Part shown: positions 44,403 through 52,912 of the stretch, piece after piece
Position numbering within the stretch: the first letter of the stretch is position 1
Layout of the letters: every line of letters starts with the position of its first letter
Source: Aurantiacibacter sp. MUD61
Lineage (GTDB): Bacteria; Pseudomonadota; Alphaproteobacteria; Sphingomonadales; Sphingomonadaceae
Direction of reading: 5' to 3'
NCBI RefSeq assembly: GCF_027912455.1
Contig: NZ_CP115446.1
Location: forward strand, 1,511,501 to 1,575,500
Length of the DNA stretch: 64,000 nt
Program-made: the position numbers and the translations under genes
Notes under the pieces: generated by a model
The model's database searches: none
Seen by the model: only the letters and a program-made list of their open reading frames with translations
Told to the model about the DNA's origin: nothing

Positions 44403-45737
44403 CTAGGCTGCGATCGGCCTCTGCTTGCGCGGAACTCGATGGCCAGCGTCGACAAACAGCGTTGCCACCGCTCCCAATATCATCAAGGCGCCGCCAAGTA
44501 GCAAGACATTGCGCGGGTCGCCGCCAAGCCATGAATCATAGAACAGCGGCATTGTCAGAGTCTGGAAAAGCATGGGGAGAACAATGAACATGTTGAATAT
44601 CCCCATGTAGATCCCGTTACGCTCAGCCGGAATGGAATCCGCCAGCATCACATAAGTATTACCCATCATTCCGGCCCAGCCGATACCAATTCCCAGCATC
44701 AGCATGAAAAGTGCAGCGGGTGTTTCGACACCCGGAATGAGCAGCATCGCGACCCCTGATGCAGACAGACAGAATGCATGCACAAGTCTTGCTCCGAGGC
44801 GCGCCACTATGGGAATGAGCAGCAGTGCGCCGAGGAAGGCAATGAAATTGTAGGTGGCACCGGCTTGCTGCGTCGTCAGTGTTGCTTCGCGGAAAGCCGC
44901 GCTGGATGGGTCAGACGTATCATACAGCGCGCGACCGACGGCGAAGGTAATATACTGCCAATAGGCGAACATCGCATACCACTGGCAGAGCATTGCCAGT
45001 GCCAGCTGCTTCATGGGTTTGGGCATGTCGCGAATGGCATCGGCGATTTCGCGGAATGTCGCACCGACCGTCATCGGTTTCGCGTCGATTGCGGCCTGCT
45101 CTTCCGGCTCGAGCGGCAGTTCCGGAACGCGCCATACAGACCAGACGATAGTGCTGATCGAAAGGATCGCGCCGATGATGAAGGCAATGCGCACGATGAC
45201 TGGAATGCCGTTATCGTCCAGCACGTCCTGCGCCACGAATGCTGTCAGCAGCGTGGGTGCAAGATAGGACAGCGTCTGCGCAAGACCAGTGAATGCGCTT
45301 TGTGTCAGGAAGCCGATGGACCTTTGATCAGGCAGCAGTCTGTCGGCGACATAGGCGCGGTATGGCTCCATGGTGATGTTGTTGCCGGCATCGAGAATCC
45401 ACAACAGGCTCGCCGCCATCCAGAGCGCACTGGAATAGGGCATGAGGAAAAGGCTGATCGTGCAGATAATCGCGCCGATGAGAAAGTAGGGCGTCCGCCG
45501 TCCGAAGCGCGAACTTGTGCGATCAGACATTGCTCCGACAATCGGTTGGATGATCAGGCCGGTCATAGGCCCGGCCAGCCACAGCAGGGGCATCGTCGCC
45601 TCGTCCGCGCCGAGAAAGCCATAGATTGGCCCCATATTGGCTTGCTGCAGCCCGAAGCTGAACTGCAGGCCGAAAAAGCCGATATTCATTTCTATGATTC
45701 GCAACAGCGAAAGGCGCGGTTTTCCGCTGATTGTCAT
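44403..45737 (-). CDS. SLC45/GPH-like MFS sugar transporter
   Basis: The 444-residue inner-membrane protein has about twelve helices. The start [23 protein letters not shown] and the loop [19 protein letters not shown] (an RxGRRxP motif) are typical of SLC45 and plant sucrose-transporter relatives. [21 protein letters not shown] is another family marker. In this cassette it most likely takes a sucrose-like sugar from periplasm to cytoplasm with protons. It is the first gene of the minus-strand operon with lacI, and its promoter region contains the operators. Substrate is inferred, not visible. Confidence 0.82.
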   Translation of the reverse strand: MTISGKPRLSLLRIIEMNIGFFGLQFSFGLQQANMGPIYGFLGADEATMPLLWLAGPMTGLIIQPIVGAMSDRTSSRFGRRTPYFLIGAIICTISLFLMPYSSALWMAASLLWILDAGNNITMEPYRAYVADRLLPDQRSIGFLTQSAFTGLAQTLSYLAPTLLTAFVAQDVLDDNGIPVIVRIAFIIGAILSISTIVWSVWRVPELPLEPEEQAAIDAKPMTVGATFREIADAIRDMPKPMKQLALAMLCQWYAMFAYWQYITFAVGRALYDTSDPSSAAFREATLTTQQAGATYNFIAFLGALLLIPIVARLGARLVHAFCLSASGVAMLLIPGVETPAALFMLMLGIGIGWAGMMGNTYVMLADSIPAERNGIYMGIFNMFIVLPMLFQTLTMPLFYDSWLGGDPRNVLLLGGALMILGAVATLFVDAGHRVPRKQRPIAA

Positions 45738-45809
45738 GCCTTGCTTCCTCTCTGTGTGGGCGCTTCGAACGTCCCGTTAAGCAATCTAGTGACACAAATC
45801 GCACGCTCG

Positions 45810-45846
45810 TGCAAACGATTGCAAAACAGTCTTGCAATCGTTTGCA
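45810..45846. promoter_or_regulatory. Tandem LacI-type operators in a perfect inverted repeat
   Basis: The arms TGCAAACGATTGCAA (45810-45824) and TTGCAATCGTTTGCA (45832-45846) are perfect inverted copies around a 7-base spacer. Each arm is itself nearly palindromic about a central CG (TGCAA-N-CG-N-TTGCA), the usual form of LacI-family operators. The two centres are 23 bases apart, about two helical turns. The site lies between the divergent transporter-lacI and receptor-GH68-fructokinase operons. One repressor, probably the product of 43350-44390, could therefore silence both. Confidence 0.85.
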
Positions 45847-45918
45847 ACAAGCGTATGCATTATTGCGAATCGCGGGCCGGAGAAGTCACGCGACGGATTG
45901 GATGAGGAGTAACTTGCT

Positions 45919-48384
45919 ATGAAATTTCGTCACGCACTCGCCTTTGGCGTCGCGCTATCAGCACTCTCTGCACCAGCATTTGCTCAGGACACTGCAGCGG
46001 GTGAAGATGATGCCGCCGAAGAAAATACAATTTTTGTGACCGCCGTTGCGCGCGGCGGCAATGAGCTGGAAACGTCGGTTTCGCTCAGCGTCATCGACTC
46101 GGACGCAATTGCCAACCTTAACCCGCGTTCTGCTGCTGACCTGATGCGCCAGATTCCAGGCATCCGTGCAGAGGCTTCAGGCGGCGAGGGTAACGCCAAC
46201 ATTGCCGTTCGCGGTATTCCGGTTTCCACCGGTGGCGCTCGCTACATCCAGCTGCAGGAAGACGGTCTGCCGGTTCTCGAATTCGGTGACATCATCTTCG
46301 GTAACTCCGACAACTTTGTTCGCGCCGATCGCAATGTAGGCCGAGTGGAAACCGTTCGTGGTGGTTCGGCTTCGACATTCGCCTCCAATTCACCTGGCGG
46401 TGTCATCAACTTCATCTCCAATACCGGAGAGCGCGAAGGCGGAGCGATCGCCGGAACAGTCGGTCTGGACTATGAAACCTACCGGCTCGACTTCAACTAC
46501 GGCGCCAGCCTGACCGACGATAGCTACTTCCATGTCGGTGGCTTCTATCGCACCGGCGAAGGCAATCGTGACATTGGCTACACTGGCAGCAATGGTGGTC
46601 AGATCCGCGCCAACTTCACGCAGGAATTCGATGGCGGCTATATCCGCATTTACGGCAAGTATCTGGACGACAGCACGCCGACAATCCTGCCCCAGCCGGT
46701 TTTCGTAGGCGGCACGAACAGCGATCCCGACTACCAGGCGATCGACAATTTCGATCCGCGTACCGACGCGCTCTACAGCCAGTTCATCACGACTGCAGCT
46801 ACGCTCGATGGATCGAATAATCCCGCGACCTACGATCTGCATGACGGGCTCTCGGTGCAATCTGCATCGATCGGACTCGAAGCCGAAGTTGAGTTCGCAG
46901 AAGGTTGGGTTCTGACAAACCGCTTCCGTTTCGCCGGCAACTCCGGCAGCTTCGTCTCGCCGTTCCCGGCGAGTGCGGGCGACGCGCAGAGTATCGCAGA
47001 CGGCATAGGCGGTGCAGGTTCGACCATCGAATTTGCCTCCGGCCCGAATGCCGGATCGGTTGCAAACCCTGCCAGTATCGGCGGAAATGGATTGCTCACC
47101 AATGTGGTGCTCTTCAACACCCGCCTGAACAGCCTTGACCACATTGCAAACGATCTGCGTATTTCGCGCGAATTCGATGTGGGCGCCGGCTCGCTCGTCT
47201 TCATGGGCGGCTTTTATGCCTCGCGACAGGAAGTCGATACCGACTGGTTGTGGACCTCTTTTGTCCAGACTGTGGAGGGTGATGGCGAAGCCGTGCTCGT
47301 CGATATTCGCGACAGCAATGGCGACCTTGTCACCCAGAACGGTGTGGTTGGATTCAGCGCCAGTTTCTTCGGTAACTGCTGTCGCCGAAACTACGATGTC
47401 AGCTACGACACCTATGCGCCATTTGCAGCTTTGTCGCTCGAGCTTAATCGACTGACGCTCGACGCCAGCGTTCGTTATGATTTCGGATCAGCAGATGGCA
47501 CGATCACCGGAAGCGACACCGGATTTGGTAACGGCATCACCAGCTTCGATTTCGACAATGATGGCAACATCGATCCGGCCGAAGCAAATACGGCGGTACT
47601 TCCGCTCAACAATGCCCGTCCGGTCGGCTACGATTTTGATTATTTCTCATTCTCGCTCGGCGCAAACTACCTGTTGACCGATGATCTTTCGATCTTTGCG
47701 CGTTACAGTCAGGGTGGCCGCCACACGGCAGACCGCAGCCTGTTTTCGCCGGCCGTCAGCACGCTCGACGGCAGCCTTCCGGGCGGCGACAGCGGCGTAA
47801 TCGCTGAAGTCAACCAGCTGGAAGGTGGTCTGAAGTATCAGGGTGGTGGGCTGCGTTTGTATGCAACTGCATTCTACGCTGAAACCGCTGAAACGAATGT
47901 CGAGATTGCACCGCTGCTGCTTACCGACAACGAGTATGAAGCTTTCGGTCTGGAGCTGGAGGGAAGCTATTCGGTTGGCCCATTCTCGCTCTCTGCCGGC
48001 GCAACCTGGACCGACTCCGAGATTGTCGATGCGAACAATGCCGCTGTTATCGGCAACACGCCGCGTCGTCAGGCTGACCTCGTCTACCAAGGCTCGGCGC
48101 AGTATGAAGACGACTTCTTCACGGCTGGAGTGAACCTGATCGGGACCACGGAAAGCTTCACGCAGGACAATAACGATCTGGTGCTGCCAGCATACACGCA
48201 AGTGAATGCATTTCTTGCGGTTCGACCGCTTGATCGGCTGGAAGTTGGTCTGAACGCCAACAACCTCTTCAACGCCTTTGGTTACACGGAGGCAGAGGAA
48301 GGTTCCATCCCGGGCAATGGTATCGTCCGTGCGCGCTCCATTGCGGGCCGCACGATCTCGGCAACGGTACGGGTCGAGTTCTAA
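45919..48384 (+). CDS. TonB-dependent receptor of the sucrose cassette
   Basis: The 821-residue protein has a signal peptide (MKFRHALAFGVALSALSAPAFAQ) and the TonB-box-like NTIFVTAVARGG. The plug domain includes LMRQIPGIRAEASGGEGNANIAVRGIP and VETVRGGSASTFASNSPGGVINFIS. The beta-barrel ends in aromatic ATVRVEF. GAGGAGTAA provides a good ribosome site. With the operators upstream and GH68 and fructokinase genes downstream, it most likely imports sucrose or fructo-oligosaccharides across the outer membrane. This role parallels SuxA of the Xanthomonas sux locus. Confidence 0.88.
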   Translation: MKFRHALAFGVALSALSAPAFAQDTAAGEDDAAEENTIFVTAVARGGNELETSVSLSVIDSDAIANLNPRSAADLMRQIPGIRAEASGGEGNANIAVRGIPVSTGGARYIQLQEDGLPVLEFGDIIFGNSDNFVRADRNVGRVETVRGGSASTFASNSPGGVINFISNTGEREGGAIAGTVGLDYETYRLDFNYGASLTDDSYFHVGGFYRTGEGNRDIGYTGSNGGQIRANFTQEFDGGYIRIYGKYLDDSTPTILPQPVFVGGTNSDPDYQAIDNFDPRTDALYSQFITTAATLDGSNNPATYDLHDGLSVQSASIGLEAEVEFAEGWVLTNRFRFAGNSGSFVSPFPASAGDAQSIADGIGGAGSTIEFASGPNAGSVANPASIGGNGLLTNVVLFNTRLNSLDHIANDLRISREFDVGAGSLVFMGGFYASRQEVDTDWLWTSFVQTVEGDGEAVLVDIRDSNGDLVTQNGVVGFSASFFGNCCRRNYDVSYDTYAPFAALSLELNRLTLDASVRYDFGSADGTITGSDTGFGNGITSFDFDNDGNIDPAEANTAVLPLNNARPVGYDFDYFSFSLGANYLLTDDLSIFARYSQGGRHTADRSLFSPAVSTLDGSLPGGDSGVIAEVNQLEGGLKYQGGGLRLYATAFYAETAETNVEIAPLLLTDNEYEAFGLELEGSYSVGPFSLSAGATWTDSEIVDANNAAVIGNTPRRQADLVYQGSAQYEDDFFTAGVNLIGTTESFTQDNNDLVLPAYTQVNAFLAVRPLDRLEVGLNANNLFNAFGYTEAEEGSIPGNGIVRARSIAGRTISATVRVEF

Positions 48385-48405
48385 TCCTGACTTGATCAGG
48401 AAATT

Positions 48406-48443
48406 ATGGTCGGCGGACGCCTCTCCCTCGTTCCGCCGACCAT
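48406..48443 (+). terminator. Perfect 12-base-stem hairpin between receptor and GH68 genes
   Basis: The arms ATGGTCGGCGGA (48406-48417) and TCCGCCGACCAT (48432-48443) pair perfectly around a 14-base loop. The hairpin starts 22 bases after the receptor stop. No T-run follows, so rather than a full stop it may protect the receptor mRNA end or lower expression of the downstream GH68 and fructokinase genes. A Rho-dependent role is also possible. Confidence 0.6.
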
Positions 48444-48520
48444 CTGTCCCTATTCGTAAACCCGTTCGACCCGGCGCCTGTCGGTGACTAAGGCGGACCT
48501 CAGATGAGAAGGCAAAGAAT

Positions 48521-49663
48521 ATGACTTCGAGCGTGGCAAAGGCAGATTTCGCAAGATTTGCGACAAGCGCCTGGTCCGTCGAAGCACTGCGGACACTCCG
48601 GCTTGATGGGACCAACCAGAGTGTGATCATTGGTGAGGCGGAAGCCGGTCCCATGTCTCCTGACCTTGATGTCTGGGATTCCTGGCCGCTTGCCGACCCT
48701 TCCGGCGCACCGATCGAGTGGCGCGGCGGCGAGCTATGGTTTGCGCTGGCAGTTGATCGCTCTGACGATCCTGAAACGCGCCATCATCTTGCGCGCATCC
48801 ATCACTTTCACAGATTGGGGGACAGGTTTGAGCATCTAGATCAAACCCTGTCGCGGGAATTTGCCCCGGGTGCACGTCAATGGTCCGGCTCTGCGCGCTA
48901 CGAAAAGGGAATAGTGACCCTGTTCTTCACGGCTGCAGGCCAGAAAGGTGATGTATCGCTAAGCTATCAGCAGCGTATCTTTGTGACAGAGGCATCGCTG
49001 ACCGAAGGCACAATCTTTTCTGAATGGTCGACACCAGTAGAAATCATTGAGGCGGACGGCGAAATTTATCGCCCGGCCGATCAGAATGAGGGGGAGCCTG
49101 GGAAGATCAAGGCTTTTCGCGATCCGAGCCATTTCCGCGATCAAGACGGCAAGAACTACGTCCTGTTCACGGGTTCGTCAGCCAGCAACCCTAGCGCGCA
49201 TGACGGCGTAATCGGCATCGCCGCACAGCAGAATGAAGGTGACTATCACCTGCTTCCACCTTTGATCGAAGCGACAGGTGTCAACAACGAGTTGGAGCGG
49301 CCGCACATCGTCGAACACGCCGGTGCCCTTTATTTGTTCTGGTCCACGCAACGCGGCGTATTCGCCCCGGGGATAGAAGCGCCCACTGGTCTGTACGGAG
49401 CCACTGCACCGAGCCTGGCTGGTCCCTGGAGGCTCCTAAACGGCCACGGATTGGTCGTGGCGAATCCAGCGGAGCGGCCCACTCAGGCGTATAGCTGGTG
49501 GGTCTTGCCTGACCTTCGCGTTGCGAGCTTTGTTGATTATTGGGGGCCGGAAGATCCGAGTGTGCCGGAAGGAGAATCCCGGCGAGCGCGCTTCGGTGGT
49601 ACATTCGCACCTTTCATTCGCATTGCCCTCGATGGAGCGCGTTCAACTGTGGTGACCGGCTGA
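48521..49663 (+). CDS. GH68 fructosyltransferase/beta-fructofuranosidase without visible signal peptide
   Basis: The 380 residues align with levansucrases and GH68 invertases. The nucleophile is D53 in VWDSWPL, the transition-state stabiliser is D201 in FRDPSHF, and the acid/base is E259 in NELERPHIV. AYSWWVLPDLRVASFVD and FGGTFAPFI are also shared with Zymomonas GH68 enzymes. GH68 enzymes split sucrose and either hydrolyse it or build fructans. The N-terminus MTSSVAKADFARFATSAWSV has no classical signal peptide, and the next gene is a fructokinase. Intracellular sucrose hydrolysis is thus the simplest reading, though non-classical export occurs in Zymomonas. Confidence 0.88.
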   Translation: MTSSVAKADFARFATSAWSVEALRTLRLDGTNQSVIIGEAEAGPMSPDLDVWDSWPLADPSGAPIEWRGGELWFALAVDRSDDPETRHHLARIHHFHRLGDRFEHLDQTLSREFAPGARQWSGSARYEKGIVTLFFTAAGQKGDVSLSYQQRIFVTEASLTEGTIFSEWSTPVEIIEADGEIYRPADQNEGEPGKIKAFRDPSHFRDQDGKNYVLFTGSSASNPSAHDGVIGIAAQQNEGDYHLLPPLIEATGVNNELERPHIVEHAGALYLFWSTQRGVFAPGIEAPTGLYGATAPSLAGPWRLLNGHGLVVANPAERPTQAYSWWVLPDLRVASFVDYWGPEDPSVPEGESRRARFGGTFAPFIRIALDGARSTVVTG

Positions 49664-50553
49664 TGGCGACAGTTTCAACAGACCGGCCGCTGCTCGGAGC
49701 GATCGAAGCAGGAGGTACCAAATTCGTCCTCGCTACTGGTACCGCCGACGGTGTAATCGTTTCGCGCCATACCATTCCAACGGCGGACCCTGTATCCACA
49801 ATGGCTGCGGCAAGCGACTGGTTCGATGCGCAACCTGCGATCGCGGCTCTCGGTATCGCATCTTTTGGTCCGGTCGAACTAGACCGTCGTGCTCCTCTCT
49901 GGGGGCATATCCTTGAAACCCCGAAGCCCGGTTGGAGCAACTGCGACCTCGCAGGCCATTTCATGAGCGACTTGGGTGTGCCCGTCGGCTTCGATACCGA
50001 TGTGAACGGTGCAGCCCTGGGCGAATTCCATCTGGGTGCCGGTCGCGGCACAAGCGGCATGGCCTATGTCACCGTCGGCACAGGTATCGGCGGTGGCGTG
50101 ATCGTCAATGGACAGATCGTTCATGGAGCGGGTCATCCCGAGATGGGGCACATCTACCCGCGCCGCGCAGCCGACGATCACGAATTTGCTGGAGCATGCC
50201 CTTTTCATGGCGATTGTCTGGAGGGCCTTTCTAGCGGACCCGCCATTCTGTCGCGCTGGGGCAAGACCTTGTCTGACTTGCCGGCAGAGCACGAGGCCCA
50301 TTGCCGCGTTGCAGGCTATCTCGCTCAGCTTTGCCACACGCTTTTCGCGAGCCTTGCTGTGGAGCGAGTCATCCTAGGTGGCGGCGTGATGAAGACGCCG
50401 GGTCTTCTTGCACGAATTCAAGAGGCGACGATGAATGCCGGCGCGAACTATCTCCCCGGAAGAAGCAGGCAGTCCGTCGTGATGCCGAAATTGGGCGAGA
50501 ATGCTGGAATCACAGGCGCGTTTCTTCTGGCCGAAGAGGCGCGATCCATTTAA
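49663..50553 (+). CDS. ROK-family fructokinase
   Basis: The protein has 296 residues from the ATG at 49663, which overlaps the GH68 stop (TGATG). The ROK phosphate motif AIEAGGTKF (13-21) and TDVNGAALGEFHLGAG with the catalytic Asp are present. VTVGTGIGGGVIVNGQI and a zinc-type cluster (GHPEMGHIYPRR ... CPFHGDCLEGLSSGPAI) match bacterial fructokinases such as Zymomonas Frk. It would phosphorylate the fructose freed from sucrose by GH68 to fructose 6-phosphate. Phosphoglucose isomerase would then bring it into the Entner-Doudoroff route encoded at 24-29 kb. Confidence 0.88.
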   Translation: MATVSTDRPLLGAIEAGGTKFVLATGTADGVIVSRHTIPTADPVSTMAAASDWFDAQPAIAALGIASFGPVELDRRAPLWGHILETPKPGWSNCDLAGHFMSDLGVPVGFDTDVNGAALGEFHLGAGRGTSGMAYVTVGTGIGGGVIVNGQIVHGAGHPEMGHIYPRRAADDHEFAGACPFHGDCLEGLSSGPAILSRWGKTLSDLPAEHEAHCRVAGYLAQLCHTLFASLAVERVILGGGVMKTPGLLARIQEATMNAGANYLPGRSRQSVVMPKLGENAGITGAFLLAEEARSI

Positions 50554-50640
50554 TTTCCGCCAGTCAGTTTCTCCTGCTTTTTCATGCAAACACGAGCTAT
50601 CTTTTCCAAGTCATTGAGAGGCCCATCGCTTCGCTCGGGA

Positions 50641-50686
50641 GTTTCGACGGCACATCATCCCCCGGATGATGTTCTCCAGTCGAAAC
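50641..50686 (-). other. Nested hairpin abutting the tRNA-Val 3' end
   Basis: An outer pair GTTTCGAC (50641-50648) with GTCGAAAC (50679-50686) encloses an inner pair CATCATCC (50653-50660) with GGATGATG (50664-50671) and a 3-base loop. The structure ends exactly one base before the encoded CCA of the tRNA. It may stop or trim the tRNA transcript, or be part of the element's end. No T-run follows on the minus strand. Confidence 0.5.
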
Positions 50687-50706
50687 TGGTGGGCGCGGCA
50701 AGGATT
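50687..50706. repeat. Proximal attachment-site copy inside tRNA-Val
   Basis: These are the last 20 bases of the tRNA-Val gene (TGGTGGGCGCGGCAAGGATT on the plus strand). They cover CCA, the acceptor 3' strand and half of the T arm. They are identical to 43222-43241. Insertion here keeps the tRNA functional because the element restores the 3' end. Confidence 0.8.
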
Positions 50707-50761
50707 GAACTTGCGACCCCACCCGTGTGAAGGGTGTGCTCTACCACTGAGCTACGCGCCC
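50687..50761 (-). tRNA. tRNA-Val (anticodon CAC), CCA encoded
   Basis: The reverse complement folds as a complete cloverleaf. The 7-base acceptor GGGCGCG/CGCGCCC is perfect, the D arm is GCTC-AGTGGTA-GAGC, and the anticodon stem CACCC/GGGTG surrounds the loop TTCACAC. The T arm is GCAAG-TTCAATC-CTTGC, and discriminator A is followed by encoded CCA. The anticodon CAC reads GUG valine codons. Its 3' 20 bases are repeated at 43222-43241, marking it as the integration site of the sucrose island. Confidence 0.97.
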
Positions 50762-50852
50762 GCCGGGCCTCTCGCTGAAGTCAGCGATTCACGGCAGGGG
50801 CGGGCCTTTGCCACGCCCGGGTGCGATTGACAAGACCGTGCGTGCGGCTGGT

Positions 50853-52754
50853 TCAGTCGCGCCAGAGCGCTCGCATGGCCGCGAGCCATCCGGCATCGGG
50901 CGCAGGGCTCGAGCTTACGCGGCTGACCGGCTGCAACACGGTGCATTCGACGCAGCGCGCCTGAATGCCCTGCGCACCGAACAACTGGTCGATATCGCTG
51001 GTCACCTGGGCAAATCGCGCCATTTCACGCTGGGCGAAAAGCGAGGCGATATCGCGGCCGCCCTCGGCCTGCCCGCTGTCGCTCGCCAGCAGCTGCGAAA
51101 GGATCGAGCCGTATTGCGGCGCATCGTCGCCTAGGTACACGACGTCGAACTCATCCGTTGGCAGCTCGGCACGCTCGGCAGCCCATGCGATGGCGGTCTC
51201 CAAATCGCCGAACTGGTCGACAAGGCCGAGCTGGCGGGCAGATCCGCCATCCCACACGCGGCCCTGGCCAAGCTCATCTGCACGCTCCAGCGAAATGCCG
51301 CGCGATTCTGCGACTAGGTTGAGGAAGCGGCCATAGGTCGTCTCGACGCCTGCCTGCAGCACCGTGTCCGCTTCTTCGCTGAAACCGCTGAAGATGTCCG
51401 GCTGGCCGGAAAGGCCCGTCGTGCGGACGCCATCGGTATTGACGCCGTATTCGGCAAGCAGCTCTTCAAAGCTGGGCACGACGAGGAAGACCCCGATAGA
51501 GCCGGTCAGCGTTTGCGGCTCGGCAAAGATCCGGTCCGCCGGCGTTGCCACCCAATAACCGCCACTGGCGGCGTAATTGCCCATGGAGACGGCGATCGGG
51601 ATACCCTTGGCCTTGTGCCGCAGGATGGCGCGGCGGATGGTTTCCGATCCCGTCACCGTACCGCCCGGCGAATTCACGCGGACGACCAGCGCATCGAGAT
51701 CATCATCCAGCGCATTGTCGAGCAGATTGGCGATCCGCTCCGCCCCGGCAGAGCCCGGTCCGGCGGTGCCATCGCTGATCGTCCCGGCGATAGTTACGAC
51801 GCCGATCTTCGCATCGCTGCCAAGATCGATGCCTGAGTTCACTTCGGCAAGGAATGGGTCGTATTCAGTGGCAGCGAAGGAGCCGGGTTCTTCGCTCCAG
51901 CGATCCTCCCCCACTTCCTGCGCGATGCGCTCACCCCATTCGACGCGGGTGCCGATGCGGTCTGCAAGGCCTGCGGCAAGCGAAGCTTGAGCAATGTCAT
52001 TGCCCGACCTAGCGAGCCAGCCTTCGACATCGCTGGTCACCAGTTCGATATCGGCATCGGGCCGCGCCTGACGCACGGTTGCGCGCCATTCTTCCCACAA
52101 AGTGGCGAGCAGCTGCGAGAGGTTCTCGCGCGCTTCGGGAGACATGCTGTCCTGCGTATAGGGCTCGACTGCGCTCTTGTACGTGCCGACGCGGTAGACA
52201 TTGGCGGTGACGTTGAACCGCTCCAGCGCGTCTGCATAATAGAGGTTCTCGCCGCCCGGCCCGGAAATGGCGACGCCGCCAAGCGGGTCGACCCAGATTT
52301 CATCCGAATGCGCTGCCAGCAGCATGGCGGAATCGCCATAGGCCACTGCATGGGTGTAGATCGGCTTGCCCGCTGCCTTGAAACGCTGCAGCGCCGCGCT
52401 GACTTCCTGCAGGTTGACGCCGCCGCCGCCGAGGAAACCGGTCAGGTCCAGCGCCAGAACCTCGATCCGTTCATCGCTTGCCGCCGCATCGATAGTGCGC
52501 ACCAGATCGCGTGCGGCATATTCGCGGGTGGGCACGGTGTTGCTGAGCAGCGCGGCAAAGGGATCGACCGGCGCGACTTCTTCAACCACCACGCCGTCAA
52601 TATCCAGGAGCAGTGCGCCATCGCGCACGACGCCGGGATTGGGCCGCGCACTCAGCACGGCAAACAACGCCAGGAAGAACAGCAGGAGGAAGATCAAAGC
52701 GAGGCCGTCCTTGATGGCGACCAGCAGCTTCCAGACCTTGCGCGCGAATACCAT
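50853..52754 (-). CDS. sppA: Signal peptide peptidase SppA, 67K type
   Basis: SppA is a membrane-bound serine protease that degrades cleaved signal peptides. The ATG at 52754 gives 633 residues starting MVFARKVWKLLVAIKDG, which is the family start; a longer frame to 52874 is rejected. One membrane helix (about 17-36) anchors two ClpP-like repeats. The catalytic lysine is K193 in GTYKSAVEPYT in the first repeat. The nucleophile is S397 in MGNYAASGGYW in the second. It lies upstream of tRNA-Val on the same strand, separated by 91 bases with no gene. Confidence 0.93.
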   Translation of the reverse strand: MVFARKVWKLLVAIKDGLALIFLLLFFLALFAVLSARPNPGVVRDGALLLDIDGVVVEEVAPVDPFAALLSNTVPTREYAARDLVRTIDAAASDERIEVLALDLTGFLGGGGVNLQEVSAALQRFKAAGKPIYTHAVAYGDSAMLLAAHSDEIWVDPLGGVAISGPGGENLYYADALERFNVTANVYRVGTYKSAVEPYTQDSMSPEARENLSQLLATLWEEWRATVRQARPDADIELVTSDVEGWLARSGNDIAQASLAAGLADRIGTRVEWGERIAQEVGEDRWSEEPGSFAATEYDPFLAEVNSGIDLGSDAKIGVVTIAGTISDGTAGPGSAGAERIANLLDNALDDDLDALVVRVNSPGGTVTGSETIRRAILRHKAKGIPIAVSMGNYAASGGYWVATPADRIFAEPQTLTGSIGVFLVVPSFEELLAEYGVNTDGVRTTGLSGQPDIFSGFSEEADTVLQAGVETTYGRFLNLVAESRGISLERADELGQGRVWDGGSARQLGLVDQFGDLETAIAWAAERAELPTDEFDVVYLGDDAPQYGSILSQLLASDSGQAEGGRDIASLFAQREMARFAQVTSDIDQLFGAQGIQARCVECTVLQPVSRVSSSPAPDAGWLAAMRALWRD

Positions 52755-52912
52755 GCGAAACCCTTTTGGTAAGATGTGTTGCCTGTCACGTAATGGCGCG
52801 CGTTGGTTTGTGCCAGTGCTAAACGGGCGCAGCGCCAATCCCGCTCGACAGAGGGCTTCGCAAAGGAAAGCCATTGCCAGCCTGCGCGCTGCGCCCTAAT
52901 GGCCATGCTTTA

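Larger units (their letters stand above)
43222..50706. mobile_element. tRNA-Val-anchored genomic island carrying sucrose/fructan genes
   Basis: The 7.5-kb interval is bounded by the 20-base direct repeat and lies on the 3' side of the minus-strand tRNA-Val gene, as expected after integration into a tRNA end. It contains exactly five genes, all fitting one catabolic cassette: LacI regulator, MFS transporter, TonB-dependent receptor, GH68 and fructokinase. Flanks are conserved-type genes (serS and fnrL on the left, sppA and pyrB on the right). Sample lines inside have 29-34 G or C of 60, against 35-39 in sampled core genes. No integrase or excisionase is present, so it is either decayed or was mobilised in trans. 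Confidence 0.65.

Noticed and set aside
43242..50686. Search for an integrase, excisionase or transposase inside the sucrose island
   Set aside because: Every frame longer than about 250 codons is accounted for by the five cassette genes or their antisense shadows. No tyrosine-recombinase motif was seen, so none is annotated.
50773..50786. CGCTGA-AG-TCAGCG palindrome between sppA and tRNA-Val as a terminator
   Set aside because: The loop would be only 2 bases and no T-run follows, so it cannot form a normal terminator.
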